Shown piece after piece: positions 10,943 to 21,995 of a DNA stretch of 64,000 nucleotides (the first letter of the stretch is position 1; every line of letters begins with the position of its first letter). The translations under genes and the position numbers were made by a program. The notes under the pieces are model-generated. The model worked only from the letters and a program-made list of their open reading frames with translations. It made no database searches and had not been told where the DNA came from. Origin of the DNA: Erwinia aphidicola (GTDB lineage Bacteria; Pseudomonadota; Gammaproteobacteria; Enterobacterales; Enterobacteriaceae); the NCBI RefSeq assembly GCF_024169515.1, contig NZ_JAMKCQ010000001.1, positions 3,348,001 to 3,412,000 of the forward strand, written 5' to 3'.

Positions 10943-12229
10943 ATGCAGGATTCCCTGACGTTACAACCTATCGCCCTGGTCGACGGCACCGTTAACCTTC
11001 CCGGTTCTAAAAGCGTGTCTAACCGCGCGCTGTTACTGGCTGCGCTGGCAAACGGTACTACCCGCCTGACCAATCTGCTCGACAGTGATGATGTGCGCCA
11101 TATGCTGACCGCGCTGCAGGCCCTGGGCGTGCAGTTCACACTGTCTGCCGATCGCACCGTGTGCCGGGTAGTGGGTCAGGGTGGTGCGCTGAAAGCTGAG
11201 GGCGCCCTGGAACTTTTCCTCGGCAATGCCGGAACGGCGATGCGCCCGCTGGCTGCCGCGCTGTGCCTGGGCAGTAACGATATCGTCCTGACCGGTGAGC
11301 CGCGCATGAAAGAGCGCCCGATTGGTCACCTGGTAGATGCACTGCGCCAGGGTGGCGCAGACATTGAATATCTTGAGCAGGAAAATTATCCGCCGCTGCG
11401 CCTGAAAGGCGGATTCAGCGGGGGGGAGGTAGCCGTCGATGGCAGCGTTTCCAGCCAGTTCCTGACCGCGTTGCTGATGACAGCTCCGCTGGCGGCAAAC
11501 GACACCCGCATTGCGATTAAGGGTGAGCTGGTTTCTAAACCTTACATCGATATCACTCTGAATCTGATGAAGACCTTTGGCGTTGAAGTAGAGAACGACA
11601 ACTACCGTTCATTCACCGTGCGGGGTCAGCAGCAGTATCAGGCACCGGGAGATTACCTGGTCGAAGGCGATGCTTCCTCTGCCTCTTATTTCCTTGCTGC
11701 GGCAGCGATTAAAGGTGGAACGGTGAAAGTGACCGGTATTGGTCGCAACAGCATGCAGGGAGATATTCGCTTTGCTGACGTGCTGGAAAAAATGGGTGCC
11801 CGCATTGAGTGGGGCGATGACTTTATTGCCTGTACCCGTGGCGATCTCAACGCTATCGATCTCGATATGAATCATATTCCTGACGCGGCGATGACCATTG
11901 CAACGGCGGCACTGTTCGCTAAAGGCACCACCGTGATGCGCAATATTTACAACTGGCGCGTCAAAGAGACCGATCGCCTGGCGGCGATGGCCACTGAACT
12001 GCGCAAAGTTGGCGCAGAAGTGGAAGAGGGCAATGACTACATTCGCATTACCCCTCCCGCCCAGATTCAGTTTGCTGAAATCGGCACCTATAACGATCAC
12101 CGTATGGCAATGTGCTTCTCGCTGGTGGCGCTTTCGGCCACCCCGGTCACCATTCTCGATCCAAAATGCACCGCCAAAACCTTCCCTGACTACTTTGAGC
12201 AGCTAGCCCGCATTAGCCAGCTGGCATAA
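10943..12229 (+). CDS. aroA: 3-phosphoshikimate 1-carboxyvinyltransferase (EPSP synthase)
   Basis: This enzyme condenses shikimate-3-phosphate with phosphoenolpyruvate in the aromatic pathway and is the target of glyphosate. It has 428 residues (E. coli 427). Substrate-binding motifs are visible: [16 protein letters not shown] near residue 20 and [11 protein letters not shown] near residue 95, with the glycine and alanine of the glyphosate-sensitive class I type. The ATG at 10943 is preceded by GGAG. A TTG at 10925 would overlap that Shine-Dalgarno and is rejected. E. coli has ycaL between aroA and cmk; here it is absent. Confidence 0.98.
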   Translation: MQDSLTLQPIALVDGTVNLPGSKSVSNRALLLAALANGTTRLTNLLDSDDVRHMLTALQALGVQFTLSADRTVCRVVGQGGALKAEGALELFLGNAGTAMRPLAAALCLGSNDIVLTGEPRMKERPIGHLVDALRQGGADIEYLEQENYPPLRLKGGFSGGEVAVDGSVSSQFLTALLMTAPLAANDTRIAIKGELVSKPYIDITLNLMKTFGVEVENDNYRSFTVRGQQQYQAPGDYLVEGDASSASYFLAAAAIKGGTVKVTGIGRNSMQGDIRFADVLEKMGARIEWGDDFIACTRGDLNAIDLDMNHIPDAAMTIATAALFAKGTTVMRNIYNWRVKETDRLAAMATELRKVGAEVEEGNDYIRITPPAQIQFAEIGTYNDHRMAMCFSLVALSATPVTILDPKCTAKTFPDYFEQLARISQLA

Positions 12230-12246
12230 GGGCTCTGCTGACGCGG

Positions 12247-12312
12247 TTGCAGCTTCAGCTTTGCAGGGTATAATGCGCGTCGATATTTACCGGGGTACAG
12301 GTTGCCCCGGTA
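12247..12312 (+). promoter_or_regulatory. cmk promoter and leader hairpin
   Basis: TTGCAG (12247-12252) and a perfect TATAAT (12269-12274) are separated by 16 bp, which puts +1 near 12281. A few bases later an 8-bp inverted repeat (TACCGGGG at 12288-12295, CCCCGGTA at 12305-12312) would fold in the mRNA leader, 21 bases before the cmk start. The promoter is well formed. The role of the hairpin is unknown. Confidence 0.6.
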
Positions 12313-12333
12313 TCCCACCGACAGGAGAACGAC

Positions 12334-13017
12334 ATGACGGCAATAGCCCCAGTGATCACCATTGATGGCCCTAGCGGTGCCGGGAAAGGAACGTTGTGTA
12401 AAGCAATGGCCGAGGCATTGCAGTGGCACCTGTTGGATTCCGGCGCAATTTATCGTGTGCTGGCCCTGGCTGCATTACATCATCAGGTCGATATCACCTC
12501 AGAAGAAGCGCTGGTGCCTATCGCTGCCCATCTCGACGTGCGTTTTGTCTCTAACGGCGGCGAAATGGAAGTGATCCTCGAAGGGGAAGATGTCTCCTCG
12601 GAGATCCGGACTCAGGATGTCAGCAATACTGCCTCCAAAGTCGCTGCCTTCCCGCGCGTACGTGAAGCGCTGTTACGCCGCCAGCGCGGTTTCCGCGAGC
12701 TGCCGGGCCTGATTGCCGACGGGCGTGACATGGGTACCGTCGTTTTCCCTGATGCGCCGGTGAAAATCTTCCTCGATGCCAGCTCCGAAGAACGCGCTAA
12801 CCGCCGTATGCTGCAGTTGCAGGAGAAAGGCTTTAGTGTTAACTTTGAGCGCCTTTTATCTGAGATAAAAGAGCGTGACGAGCGTGACCGTAATCGTGCT
12901 ATTGCACCCCTGGTGCCGGCCGATGACGCCTTAGTGCTTGATTCGACTACAATGTCGATTGAGCAAGTGATAGAGATTGCGCTAGAATATGCGCGCGAAA
13001 AACTCGCACTGGCGTAA
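12334..13017 (+). CDS. cmk: Cytidylate kinase
   Basis: This enzyme phosphorylates CMP and dCMP with ATP, recycling pyrimidine nucleotides. It has 227 residues, equal to E. coli. The P-loop [15 protein letters not shown] is at residues ~11-25. The RSxDxG-like NMP-binding stretch appears as [14 protein letters not shown] near residue 130. It has a good GGAG Shine-Dalgarno. It lies upstream of rpsA, and a likely rpsA promoter is embedded in its last 60 bases. Confidence 0.97.
   Translation: MTAIAPVITIDGPSGAGKGTLCKAMAEALQWHLLDSGAIYRVLALAALHHQVDITSEEALVPIAAHLDVRFVSNGGEMEVILEGEDVSSEIRTQDVSNTASKVAAFPRVREALLRRQRGFRELPGLIADGRDMGTVVFPDAPVKIFLDASSEERANRRMLQLQEKGFSVNFERLLSEIKERDERDRNRAIAPLVPADDALVLDSTTMSIEQVIEIALEYAREKLALA
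12959..12988 (+). promoter_or_regulatory. Candidate rpsA promoter inside the cmk 3' end
   Basis: TTGAGC (12959-12964) and TAGAAT (12983-12988) are 18 bp apart, followed by a GCGCGC-rich stretch of the sort seen at ribosomal promoters under stringent control. E. coli rpsA also has its main promoter within the end of cmk. This would give a leader of about 175 nt. Confidence 0.5.
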
Positions 13018-13170
13018 AAATCAGCTACGCTTAATGACCTCTGTCTGAGCCCTTGCTCGCAGAATGATTTATCTAACCCTGTGATATGGACGTCATGGGG
13101 CATGTGAAACAACCCCACCCGTCAGGATGTCAGGTGGACGTTAAATTGAAGAATCCTGAAGATTATCAAT

Positions 13171-14847
13171 ATGACTGAATCTTTTGCTGAACTATTTGAA
13201 GAATCCTTAAAAACAATCGAAACCCGTCCGGGTTCCATCGTTCGTGGCGTTGTTGTCTCTATCGACAAAGACGTCGTTCTGGTTGATGCGGGTCTGAAAT
13301 CTGAGTCTGCAATTCCTGCAGAGCAGTTCAAGAACGCAGCCGGCGAACTGGAAATTCAGGTTGGCGACGAAGTAGACGTTGCTCTGGATGCAGTAGAAGA
13401 CGGCTTCGGTGAAACCCTGCTGTCTCGTGAAAAAGCTAAACGTCACGAAGCATGGATCACGCTGGAAAAAGCCTACGAAGAAGCTGAGACTGTTACCGGT
13501 GTTATCAACGGTAAAGTTAAAGGCGGCTTCACTGTAGAGCTGAACGGTATTCGTGCGTTCCTGCCAGGTTCACTGGTAGATGTACGTCCAGTGCGCGACA
13601 CGCTGCACCTGGAAGGCAAAGAGCTTGAGTTCAAAGTCATCAAGCTGGATCAGAAGCGTAACAACGTTGTTGTTTCACGTCGTGCGGTAATCGAATCCGA
13701 AAACAGCGCAGAGCGCGATCAGCTGCTGGAAAACCTGCAGGAAGGCATGGAAGTTAAAGGTATCGTTAAGAACCTGACTGACTACGGTGCATTCGTTGAT
13801 CTGGGCGGCGTTGACGGCCTGCTGCACATCACTGATATGGCATGGAAACGCGTTAAGCATCCAAGCGAAATCGTGAATGTTGGCGACGAAATCACGGTTA
13901 AAGTGCTGAAGTTCGACCGCGAGCGTACCCGTGTTTCTCTGGGTCTGAAGCAGCTGGGCGAAGATCCATGGGTTGCTATCGCGAAACGTTACCCAGAAGG
14001 CACCAAGCTGACTGGTCGTGTAACTAACCTGACCGACTACGGCTGCTTCGTTGAAATCGAAGAAGGCGTTGAAGGCCTGGTACACGTTTCTGAAATGGAC
14101 TGGACCAACAAGAACATTCACCCATCTAAAGTTGTTAACGTTGGTGATGTTGTTGAAGTTATGGTTCTGGACATCGACGAAGAACGTCGTCGTATCTCCC
14201 TGGGTCTGAAGCAGTGCAAAAACAACCCATGGCAGCAGTTTGCAGAAACCCACAACAAGGGCGACCGTGTTGAAGGTAAAATCAAGTCAATCACTGACTT
14301 CGGTATCTTCATCGGCCTGGACGGCGGCATCGACGGCCTGGTTCACCTGTCTGACATCTCCTGGAACGCTACCGGAGAAGAAGCAGTACGTGAATACAAG
14401 AAAGGCGACGAAATCGCAGCTGTGGTTCTGCAGGTTGACGCAGAGCGCGAGCGTATCTCCCTGGGCGTTAAGCAGCTGGCAGAAGATCCGTTCAACAACT
14501 ACATCTCTCTGAACAAGAAAGGTGCAATTGTTAACGGTAAAGTGACTGCAGTTGACGCTAAAGGTGCTACAGTTGAATTAGCTGACGGCGTTGAAGGTTA
14601 CCTGCGTGCTTCTGAAGCATCGCTGGACCGCGTAGAAGACGCAACTCTGGTTCTGAATGTTGGCGACGATGTTGAAGCTAAATTCACCGGTGTTGATCGT
14701 AAGAACCGCGTTGTTAGCCTGTCTGTTCGTGCGAAAGACCAGGCTGATGAGAAAGAAGCTATCAATACGGTTAACACTAACAAACCGGAAGAAGGCAACT
14801 TCTCTAACGCTATGGCTGAAGCATTCAAAGCAGCTAAAGGCGAGTAA
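13171..14847 (+). CDS. rpsA: 30S ribosomal protein S1
   Basis: This 558-residue protein (E. coli 557) has six S1/OB-fold repeats in a row. Recurring motifs such as [20 protein letters not shown] and [19 protein letters not shown] mark the last four RNA-binding repeats. S1 brings mRNA to the ribosome and helps unfold structured starts. The start region (GAAGATTATCAATATG) lacks a true Shine-Dalgarno, as in E. coli, where S1 autoregulates its own translation through the leader. Codon use is strongly biased to highly expressed codons, unlike its neighbours. Confidence 0.98.
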   Translation: MTESFAELFEESLKTIETRPGSIVRGVVVSIDKDVVLVDAGLKSESAIPAEQFKNAAGELEIQVGDEVDVALDAVEDGFGETLLSREKAKRHEAWITLEKAYEEAETVTGVINGKVKGGFTVELNGIRAFLPGSLVDVRPVRDTLHLEGKELEFKVIKLDQKRNNVVVSRRAVIESENSAERDQLLENLQEGMEVKGIVKNLTDYGAFVDLGGVDGLLHITDMAWKRVKHPSEIVNVGDEITVKVLKFDRERTRVSLGLKQLGEDPWVAIAKRYPEGTKLTGRVTNLTDYGCFVEIEEGVEGLVHVSEMDWTNKNIHPSKVVNVGDVVEVMVLDIDEERRRISLGLKQCKNNPWQQFAETHNKGDRVEGKIKSITDFGIFIGLDGGIDGLVHLSDISWNATGEEAVREYKKGDEIAAVVLQVDAERERISLGVKQLAEDPFNNYISLNKKGAIVNGKVTAVDAKGATVELADGVEGYLRASEASLDRVEDATLVLNVGDDVEAKFTGVDRKNRVVSLSVRAKDQADEKEAINTVNTNKPEEGNFSNAMAEAFKAAKGE

Positions 14848-14855
14848 TTGCTTTA

Positions 14856-14875
14856 AGGGCAGCGCAAGCTGCCCT
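14856..14875 (+). terminator. Hairpin after rpsA
   Basis: AGGGCAGC-GCAA-GCTGCCCT is a perfect 8-bp stem closed by a GNRA-type tetraloop, nine bases after the stop. No U-tract follows. It probably protects the rpsA mRNA 3' end while allowing some read-through into ihfB. Confidence 0.6.
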
Positions 14876-14928
14876 GTAGCGTCGTTAACTGTCAAAACTT
14901 TCCCCTAAAGGGATTAACCGGAGGTTTT

Positions 14929-15216
14929 ATGACCAAGTCAGAACTGATTGAAAGACTTGCTGGCCAGCACTCTCATATTCCGGCGAAAGTTGTTGAGGAT
15001 GCGGTAAAAGAGATGCTGGAGCACATGGCAACGACGTTGTCACAGGGCGAACGCATCGAAATCCGGGGATTTGGCAGCTTTTCTTTGCACTATCGTGCAC
15101 CTCGCACTGGCCGTAACCCGAAAACGGGTGACAAAGTGGAGTTGGAAGGTAAATACGTTCCACACTTCAAGCCAGGGAAAGAGCTGCGCGACCGTGCCAA
15201 TATCTACGGCGACTAA
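14929..15216 (+). CDS. ihfB: Integration host factor subunit beta
   Basis: This is one half of the sequence-specific DNA-bending heterodimer IHF, 95 residues (E. coli 94). The bacterial DNA-binding signature is visible as [20 protein letters not shown], with the intercalating proline region just after it. The ATG follows CCGGAGG. It is placed after rpsA as in E. coli, and a strong UUCG-loop terminator ends the unit. Confidence 0.98.
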   Translation: MTKSELIERLAGQHSHIPAKVVEDAVKEMLEHMATTLSQGERIEIRGFGSFSLHYRAPRTGRNPKTGDKVELEGKYVPHFKPGKELRDRANIYGD

Positions 15217-15230
15217 AAGCAGTTATGCAT

Positions 15231-15261
15231 AAAAAACGACACTTCGGTGTCGTTTTTTTTT
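15231..15261 (+). terminator. ihfB terminator
   Basis: A 12-bp stem (AAAAAACGACAC with GTGTCGTTTTTT) is closed by the stable tetraloop TTCG and followed by a long T-run. Confidence 0.95.
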
Positions 15262-15421
15262 GCCTGAAATTCAGCGCAAGTGGAAGCCGATACGCAAAAT
15301 CGCCGGCAAACGCGGCAACTTAAAACGATTGTTTGCGAGACGCCCCCAGCATCAGACAGCCTCTGGCTGACCGCGAATCTTTGCTGCGGGAAACTGGGTA
15401 AAGGATACGCAGGGAGCCGCA

Positions 15422-17686
15422 ATGTTGTTAACCGTAAACCAGCTGGCGTGGAGTGTTATCGCCGCGACGGTACCGCTGAATTTTTTATCGCAGCTGCCTG
15501 GTCGATGGGCCAGCACCGCGCTGCTTTGCCTGGCGCTGTTGCTTGCACAGCTGCGCTGGGCTATGGCCGCAAAAATGGGTTTAGTGCTGCTGCTGTTTGT
15601 CTGGTCAGCAGGAAGTGGTAATACGCTGCTGGAAAACATTCAGCAATTAACACGTAAGCCTTTGCAGGCAGAGGTAATCATCGAGAATGTGTTGCCTGAT
15701 GGCGAGCGCATTAAAATCAGAGTCTGGCGCTATCAGCAACACATGCTTTTTCCCCCGCTGTACGCCGTGGTCAAAGTCAGCCCGCAGCCTATCGCTTTTT
15801 GCGCGGGGCAGCGCTGGCAGATGCAGCTGGCGCTGAGATCGGTGCATGCGCTATTGAACGAAGGCAGCTTTGACCGGCAGCGCTTTGCTCTTGCCAATGC
15901 GACACCCATGACCGGCAGGGTGATGGCGGCACAGGTCACTGATAACACCTGCAGCTGGCGCGCCAGGGTAATCCGTGCCGCGCAACAGAACTATGGCGGC
16001 CTGCCCTGGCAGGCGCTGATTTCTGCATTGGCGTTTGGCGAAAGAGCAGAAGTGGATCGCGCAACGAATCAACTGCTGCGGGAGACTGGGACGGCCCACC
16101 TGATGGCGATATCGGGAATGCATATTGCTCTCGCCGCCACGTTCGGCTGGCTGCTGGCCCGTGGCGTTCAATACCTGTTGCCTGCCGGGGCTATTGGTTA
16201 CCGTTTTCCGCTGCTCTGCAGTTTGCTGGTTGGGCTGCTCTACTGCTGGCTTTCCGGCGGAAATGCCCCGGCGATGCGTGCGATGCTGGCACTGATAAGC
16301 TGGAACCTGCTGCGCCTGCGGGCGATCAGCTGCCATGGCTGGCAGGTATGGAGTGTGTGCATTGCCGCGATCCTGTTCGTTGATCCGCTCAGCGTGCTTT
16401 CGGACAGCCTGTGGCTGTCGGCGCTGGCCGTGGGCGGGCTCCTGCTGTGGTATCACTTTTTTCCGCTGCCGCCGAAGTTTGCACGAAAAAAACGCTGGTT
16501 TCTTCTACGGCTGCTGCATCTGCAGGTGGGCATGCTATTGCTGATGATGCCGCTACAGGCAGTGCTGTTTCACGGGGTCAGCCTGAGTGCGCTGCTGGCG
16601 AATCTCTGGGCCGTTCCACTGATCTCGCTGGTAACCGTGCCACTGATGTTGATCGCGTTGATGGCTAATCGGTTGCCCGGTATCAATCTCTGGCTTTGGC
16701 AGGGGGTCGATCGTTCGCTGGCACTGGTATTTCTGCCGCTCGGGAGCCTCCCGCACGGCTGGCTCACTTTAGATCAGACACTGACCGCTGCCAGCCTGCT
16801 GTGCTGGCTGCTGTTTCTCAGCATAAGGTTTAGCTGGTGGCGTTCCTCTCCGCTTACGCTGTTGAGCGCAGCGTTGTTGCTGAGCAGCTGGCGCTATTTT
16901 AGTGAGAAGCCTGCCTGGCGGGTGGATACGCTGGATGTCGGTCACGGGCTGGCCGTGGTGATTTCCCGCCACGGAGAGGCCACGCTGTACGATACCGGCA
17001 ACCGCTGGCCAACGGGCGATATGGCGCAGAGTCAGATCCTGCCGTGGCTAGCCTGGCAGGGGCTTACCGTGACAAATATTATTATCAGCCATGCACATCT
17101 TGACCATATTGGCGGCCTGGAGAGCGTGCAGGCGGCCTTCCCGACAGCCCGCGTGCGCAGTGCGCTGGGGCGTGCCGGTCACTTAACCTGCCGCACGGGC
17201 GAGCGCTGGCAGTGGCAGGGGCTGCAGTTTAGCGCTCTGTGGCCGCCAGCCGGGGAAAGGGGCGAGGGCAATAATCAGTCCTGCGTCATTGCCATCACCG
17301 ATGGCAAATGGCGAGTACTGCTAACGGGTGATATTGAAGCCCCTGCTGAGCTCAAACTGACGGCGACACAGCGGCCACATCTGGCTGCCGATCTCCTGCT
17401 GGTGCCGCATCACGGCAGCAGGACATCCTCCTCGCCGCCTTTTCTGCGCGCGGTCAATCCCCGCGTGGCGGTGGCGTCCGCTGCCCGCTATAGCGCCTGG
17501 CGTTTACCTGCGGTACAAATTATTCAGCGCTATGGCAAAAATCACGTCGAATGGCGTGATACCGCCCTTTCCGGACAGCTGAGCGCGCGTTTTTACGGAG
17601 ATTACTGGCAAGTATTAGGATTAAGAGAACAAATAATGAACCGTTGGTACCATCAGTGGTTTGGCGTACTCCGCGATTCCGGCTAG
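15422..17686 (+). CDS. ycaI: ComEC/Rec2-family DNA uptake protein YcaI
   Basis: This 754-residue inner-membrane protein, equal in length to E. coli YcaI, is homologous to the ComEC channel that carries single-stranded DNA into competent cells. An N-terminal domain is followed by a many-pass competence domain (after residue ~190, ISALAFGERAEVD and LMAISGMHIALAA). A C-terminal metallo-beta-lactamase-like domain carries HAHLDHIGG near residue 557 and HHGSR further on. The Shine-Dalgarno AGGGAG precedes the ATG. No other transformation genes are nearby, so natural competence cannot be concluded. msbA follows after 35 bp. Confidence 0.95.
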   Translation: MLLTVNQLAWSVIAATVPLNFLSQLPGRWASTALLCLALLLAQLRWAMAAKMGLVLLLFVWSAGSGNTLLENIQQLTRKPLQAEVIIENVLPDGERIKIRVWRYQQHMLFPPLYAVVKVSPQPIAFCAGQRWQMQLALRSVHALLNEGSFDRQRFALANATPMTGRVMAAQVTDNTCSWRARVIRAAQQNYGGLPWQALISALAFGERAEVDRATNQLLRETGTAHLMAISGMHIALAATFGWLLARGVQYLLPAGAIGYRFPLLCSLLVGLLYCWLSGGNAPAMRAMLALISWNLLRLRAISCHGWQVWSVCIAAILFVDPLSVLSDSLWLSALAVGGLLLWYHFFPLPPKFARKKRWFLLRLLHLQVGMLLLMMPLQAVLFHGVSLSALLANLWAVPLISLVTVPLMLIALMANRLPGINLWLWQGVDRSLALVFLPLGSLPHGWLTLDQTLTAASLLCWLLFLSIRFSWWRSSPLTLLSAALLLSSWRYFSEKPAWRVDTLDVGHGLAVVISRHGEATLYDTGNRWPTGDMAQSQILPWLAWQGLTVTNIIISHAHLDHIGGLESVQAAFPTARVRSALGRAGHLTCRTGERWQWQGLQFSALWPPAGERGEGNNQSCVIAITDGKWRVLLTGDIEAPAELKLTATQRPHLAADLLLVPHHGSRTSSSPPFLRAVNPRVAVASAARYSAWRLPAVQIIQRYGKNHVEWRDTALSGQLSARFYGDYWQVLGLREQIMNRWYHQWFGVLRDSG

Positions 17687-17721
17687 AATAAGCGGCTATT
17701 TCATCTAAAGCTGGTTAAATA

Positions 17722-19470
17722 ATGCATCTGGATAAAGATCTCTCCACCTGGCAGACATTCCGTCGTCTCTGGCCAATGATTGTGCCATACAAAACCGGGT
17801 TGATTGTGGCAGCCATCGCGCTGGTCCTCAACGCGGCAGGCGATACGCTGATGCTGTCACTGCTGAAACCTTTACTCGATGATGGTTTTGGCAAAGCGGA
17901 CAGTTCCGTACTGCTATGGATGCCGCTGGCTGTGATTGGCCTGATGCTGATCCGTGGCATTACCAGCTATGCTTCCAGCTACTGTATCTCCTGGGTATCC
18001 GGTAACGTAGTAATGGGCATGCGGCGTCGCCTGTTCAGCCACATGATGGGCATGCCGGTCGCCTTTTTCGACCAGCAGTCAACCGGGACTCTGCTGTCAC
18101 GCATCACCTATGATTCTGAGCAGGTTGCCTCATCCTCCTCCAGCGCGCTGGTTACCGTGGTGCGCGAAGGGGCTTCGATCATCGGCCTGTTTATCATGAT
18201 GTTTTACTACAGCTGGCAGCTGTCGCTGATCCTGATTGTTCTGGCTCCGATCGTTTCGTTTGCGATTCGCATGGTCTCCAAGCGCTTCCGCAACATCAGT
18301 AAAAATATGCAGAACACCATGGGGCAGGTCACCACCAGCGCTGAGCAGATGCTGAAAGGGCATAAAGAAGTGCTGATCTTTGGCGGCCAGGAAATTGAAA
18401 GCCAGCGCTTTGATACCGTCAGCAATCGCATGCGTCAGCAGGGTATGAAGCTGGTTTCCGCTTCATCAATCTCTGACCCGATTATTCAGCTGATTGCCTC
18501 GCTGGCTCTGGCCTTTGTACTGTATGCCGCCAGCTTCCCAAGCGTAATGGAAACGCTGACCGCCGGTACCATTACCGTGGTGTTCTCCTCCATGATCGCT
18601 TTGATGCGCCCGTTGAAATCGCTGACAAACGTCAACGCACAGTTCCAGCGCGGCATGGCTGCCTGCCAGACCCTGTTCTCGATCCTCGACAGCGAGCAGG
18701 AAGTGGATACCGGTAAGCGCACTATCGAGCGTGCTAAAGGCGATATTGAATTCCGCAATGTGACCTTTAGCTATCCGGGGCGCGATATTCCCGCACTGCG
18801 CGACATTAATCTGAGCATTCCCGCAGGTAAAACTGTGGCGCTGGTTGGCCGCTCAGGCTCCGGTAAATCCACCATGGCCAGCCTGCTGACGCGCTTCTAT
18901 GATATTCAGCAGGGTGAAATCCTGATGGACGGTCACGACCTGCGCGAATACACCCTGGCATCACTGCGTAACCAGGTGGCGCTGGTATCACAAAACGTCC
19001 ACCTGTTTAATGACACCATTGCCAATAACATCGCCTATGCGCGTCACGAGCAGTACAGCCGTGCCGATATCGAAAAAGCGGCCACCATGGCGCACGCCAT
19101 GGACTTTATCGGCAAGATGGATAAGGGACTGGATACGGTGATTGGTGAGAATGGCGTGCTGCTCTCCGGCGGCCAGCGTCAGCGTATTGCCATTGCCCGT
19201 GCGCTGCTGCGCGACTGCCCAATCCTGATCCTGGATGAAGCAACCTCCGCGCTGGATACCGAGTCCGAGCGTGCTATTCAGGCCGCACTGGATGAACTAC
19301 AGAAAAACCGTACTTCGCTGGTGATTGCTCACCGCCTGTCCACAATCGAGAAAGCCGATGAGATCGTGGTGGTCGAAGATGGCCTGATTGTCGAGCGTGG
19401 TAGCCACGAAGTGCTGCTGGCGGAACGCGGCGTGTATGCCCAGCTTCATAAGATGCAATTTGGTCAATGA
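17722..19470 (+). CDS. msbA: Lipid A flippase MsbA
   Basis: This ABC exporter half-transporter, 582 residues as in E. coli, flips core-lipid A across the inner membrane at the expense of ATP. The N-terminal ~330 residues hold six membrane segments. The nucleotide-binding domain shows Walker [10 protein letters not shown] at ~376-384, the signature LSGGQRQR at ~481 and Walker [13 protein letters not shown]. It overlaps lpxK by four bases (ATGA), so the two essential LPS genes are translationally coupled. Confidence 0.98.
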   Translation: MHLDKDLSTWQTFRRLWPMIVPYKTGLIVAAIALVLNAAGDTLMLSLLKPLLDDGFGKADSSVLLWMPLAVIGLMLIRGITSYASSYCISWVSGNVVMGMRRRLFSHMMGMPVAFFDQQSTGTLLSRITYDSEQVASSSSSALVTVVREGASIIGLFIMMFYYSWQLSLILIVLAPIVSFAIRMVSKRFRNISKNMQNTMGQVTTSAEQMLKGHKEVLIFGGQEIESQRFDTVSNRMRQQGMKLVSASSISDPIIQLIASLALAFVLYAASFPSVMETLTAGTITVVFSSMIALMRPLKSLTNVNAQFQRGMAACQTLFSILDSEQEVDTGKRTIERAKGDIEFRNVTFSYPGRDIPALRDINLSIPAGKTVALVGRSGSGKSTMASLLTRFYDIQQGEILMDGHDLREYTLASLRNQVALVSQNVHLFNDTIANNIAYARHEQYSRADIEKAATMAHAMDFIGKMDKGLDTVIGENGVLLSGGQRQRIAIARALLRDCPILILDEATSALDTESERAIQAALDELQKNRTSLVIAHRLSTIEKADEIVVVEDGLIVERGSHEVLLAERGVYAQLHKMQFGQ

Positions 19471-20447
19471 TCGAACGCATCTGGAGCGGACGCTCCGCGC
19501 TTTACCTGCTGCTGTTGCCTTTCAGCCTGTTGTACGGGCTGATTAGCAATCTGCTGCGCCTCAGCTACCGCTGGGGATGGCGTAAGGCGTGGCGCGCCCC
19601 GGTCCCGGTGGTGGTGGTAGGCAATTTGACCGCCGGGGGGAATGGCAAGACGCCGGTGGTCATCTGGCTGGTGCAGGCGCTGCAACAGCGCGGGTTGCGC
19701 GTCGGCGTGGTGTCGCGCGGCTACGGTGGCAAAGCCGACAACTATCCGCTGGTGCTGGGGGCGCAGACGACTACCGCCGAAGCGGGCGATGAGCCGGTGC
19801 TGATTTACCAGCGTACCTCTGCGCAGGTTGCGGTGGCTCCGGTACGTCGTCAGGCGGTTGAAGCGCTGGTCAACGGCGGGCAGGTGGATATTATCGTTAC
19901 CGACGATGGCCTGCAGCACTACGCGCTGGCACGGGATATCGAAATTGTGGTGATCGACGGTCAGCGGCGTTTTGGTAATGGCTGGTGGTTACCTGCCGGG
20001 CCAATGCGCGAGCGCAGCAGCCGCCTGAACAGCGTCAGTGCGATTATCGCTAATGGCGGCACAGCGCAGCCTGGCGAGCTGGCGATGCAGTTGGTGCCGG
20101 GTATGGCGGTCAATCTGCAATCCGGTGAGCAGCGCCCGGTGGCTGAACTGAAGAACGTGGTGGCAATGGCCGGCATTGGGCATCCACCGCGCTTCTTCAA
20201 CACCCTGCGCCAGCAGGGGGTAACGCTGGAGAAAGAAGTGGCTTTTGCCGACCATCAAAACTACAGCCCCGACGCGCTGAATGCGTTGATCGGCCCCGGG
20301 CAAACGCTCCTGATGACCGAGAAAGACGCGGTGAAAGCGCGCGCCTTCGCCGCCGCTGACTGGTGGTATTTGCCGGTGGATGCACGGTTACCACAGTCTG
20401 AGTCCGCGGCGTTACTGAACAAAATCAGTGCATTAATTCCTCGCTAA
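19467..20447 (+). CDS. lpxK: Tetraacyldisaccharide 4'-kinase
   Basis: This enzyme phosphorylates the 4' position of tetraacyldisaccharide-1-phosphate to give lipid IVA. It has 326 residues (E. coli 328). A membrane-associated N-terminal helix ([19 protein letters not shown]) precedes the P-loop [12 protein letters not shown] at ~52-63. It is coupled to msbA by the ATGA overlap, so kinase and flippase for the same lipid are made together. Confidence 0.98.
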   Translation: MIERIWSGRSALYLLLLPFSLLYGLISNLLRLSYRWGWRKAWRAPVPVVVVGNLTAGGNGKTPVVIWLVQALQQRGLRVGVVSRGYGGKADNYPLVLGAQTTTAEAGDEPVLIYQRTSAQVAVAPVRRQAVEALVNGGQVDIIVTDDGLQHYALARDIEIVVIDGQRRFGNGWWLPAGPMRERSSRLNSVSAIIANGGTAQPGELAMQLVPGMAVNLQSGEQRPVAELKNVVAMAGIGHPPRFFNTLRQQGVTLEKEVAFADHQNYSPDALNALIGPGQTLLMTEKDAVKARAFAAADWWYLPVDARLPQSESAALLNKISALIPR

Positions 20448-20508
20448 ATTCTCCGTCATTACCGACTAAACGCTACACTGAAGCCATCTGAATTTTATGG
20501 ATGGCATT

Positions 20509-21750
20509 ATGACGGCAGTCACTCTCTCACTGGTTCAGGCTCGCCAGCTGCACCTTGCGGCACAGGGTTTACTGCGGCCACCTTCTCATAAAGCGCGTTT
20601 TGACGATCTGCTGGCCGCGATAAGGCGCATGTCGCTGCTGCAAATTGACACCATCCACGTCGTGGCGCGCAGCCCTTATCTGGTGCTGTTCAGCCGCCTG
20701 GGAGACTACCCGGTTAGCTGGTTAGAACTGGCGCTGGCCTGCGGTAAACTGTTTGAATACTGGGCGCATGAAGCCTGCTTTATCCCGATTGAAGATTACC
20801 CACTGCTGCGCCACCGTATGCTCAATCCGACGGCTTTAGGCTGGAAGTACAATCAGCCATGGATGGATCAGCATCAGCAGGAGATCGCCGATCTGCTGGC
20901 GCATATTGGTGAGAATGGCGCGGTGCGATCGGCAGATTTTGCTGCTCCGGCAGGGCAGAAACCGGGCTGGTGGGCGTGGAAGCCGCACAAGCGTCATCTG
21001 GAAAACCTGTTTAGCGCAGGCGAGCTAATGGTCAGTGAGCGCCGTAACTTCCAGCGCGTCTACGATCTGCGGCAGCGGGTACTGCCTGAATGGGATGATG
21101 CCCTGCATGCATTGACGGAAAAGGATGCCACTGAGCGCATGCTGGAGAACAGCGCGGCCAGCCTGGGTATTTTTCGTCCCTCCTGGCTGGCGGACTATTA
21201 CCGCCTGAAGCGGGCGCCCGTCACTCAGGCAATCACCCGCTGGCTGGAGCAGGGCACGGTGCGCTCAGTACAGGTCGAAAGCCTTGGAACGCTGTACGTG
21301 CACCAGACGCTGTTCGCCCAGCTTGACGCTCCACAGGCCGCCACGCACACCGCCATCCTCTCACCGTTCGATCCGCTGGTATGGGACCGTAAGCGAGCGC
21401 TGGAGCTGTTCAACTTTGACTACCGCCTGGAGTGCTACACGCCGGAGGCGAAGCGGCAATACGGCTATTTTGTTCTGCCGATCCTGCATCGTGGCGCGCT
21501 GAAAGGCCGCCTGGATGCGCGCATGCTGCGCAAGGAAAAAATATTGCAGGTCAAAACGCTGTGGCTTGAGCCAGAGGTGCGCGTCACGCAGCAACTGCTG
21601 GGCGATCTGCAGCGCGCGCTGACAAAGTTTGCCCGCTGGCAGGGCGCTGAAATGATCGAGGTCAATAAACTTCCGGCATCGATGGCAACGGCCTGGCCCG
21701 CGCGCTGGAAAATAGCGTGCGGGAGCGGTTTTTTCGTGGCCGGCGGGTAA
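20509..21750 (+). CDS. ycaQ: Interstrand-crosslink DNA glycosylase YcaQ (AlkX)
   Basis: This winged-helix HTH_42 glycosylase unhooks DNA interstrand crosslinks; it has 413 residues (E. coli 410). The QxD catalytic motif of this subfamily is visible in SLLQIDTIHVV near residue 48. Other conserved stretches are EYWAHEACF, KPHKRHLENLF and SPFDPLVWDRKRA. The ATG at 20509 places MTAVT-LSL in register with the E. coli start. The ATG at 20497 adds four residues and has no better Shine-Dalgarno. It stands apart from lpxK (61 bp). Confidence 0.93.
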   Translation: MTAVTLSLVQARQLHLAAQGLLRPPSHKARFDDLLAAIRRMSLLQIDTIHVVARSPYLVLFSRLGDYPVSWLELALACGKLFEYWAHEACFIPIEDYPLLRHRMLNPTALGWKYNQPWMDQHQQEIADLLAHIGENGAVRSADFAAPAGQKPGWWAWKPHKRHLENLFSAGELMVSERRNFQRVYDLRQRVLPEWDDALHALTEKDATERMLENSAASLGIFRPSWLADYYRLKRAPVTQAITRWLEQGTVRSVQVESLGTLYVHQTLFAQLDAPQAATHTAILSPFDPLVWDRKRALELFNFDYRLECYTPEAKRQYGYFVLPILHRGALKGRLDARMLRKEKILQVKTLWLEPEVRVTQQLLGDLQRALTKFARWQGAEMIEVNKLPASMATAWPARWKIACGSGFFVAGG

Positions 21751-21812
21751 CTGCTCTGGTGCAGCTATGGTATTCTTGAGGCTTGCAAAACTGGGTTCAT
21801 TGCGGAGGAACC

Positions 21813-21995
21813 ATGGATCATCGTTTACTTGAAATTGTTGCCTGCCCGGTATGTCATGGCAAACTGTATTACAACAAAGATCTGCAGGAGCTGGTGTGCA
21901 AACCAGACGGGCTGGCCTATCCGGTGCGTGATGGAATTCCTGTACTGCTGGAAGTTGAAGCGCGTACGCTGACCCTGGAAGAGAGCCATCCATGA
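21813..21995 (+). CDS. ycaR: UPF0434/Trm112-like small protein YcaR
   Basis: This 60-residue protein starts [18 protein letters not shown] and carries one CxxC plus a later cysteine, the zinc-ribbon-like core of the UPF0434 family. Its biochemical role is not established. The start at 21813 has an excellent GCGGAGGAA and matches the E. coli length exactly; an in-frame ATG at 21783 lacks support. Its stop overlaps the kdsB start by four bases, so the two are coupled. Confidence 0.95.
   Translation: MDHRLLEIVACPVCHGKLYYNKDLQELVCKPDGLAYPVRDGIPVLLEVEARTLTLEESHP

Noticed and set aside
15422..17686. ComEC homologue as evidence of a competence system
   Set aside because: A lone comEC occurs in most enterobacteria without demonstrated natural competence; no pilus or other com genes are in the window.
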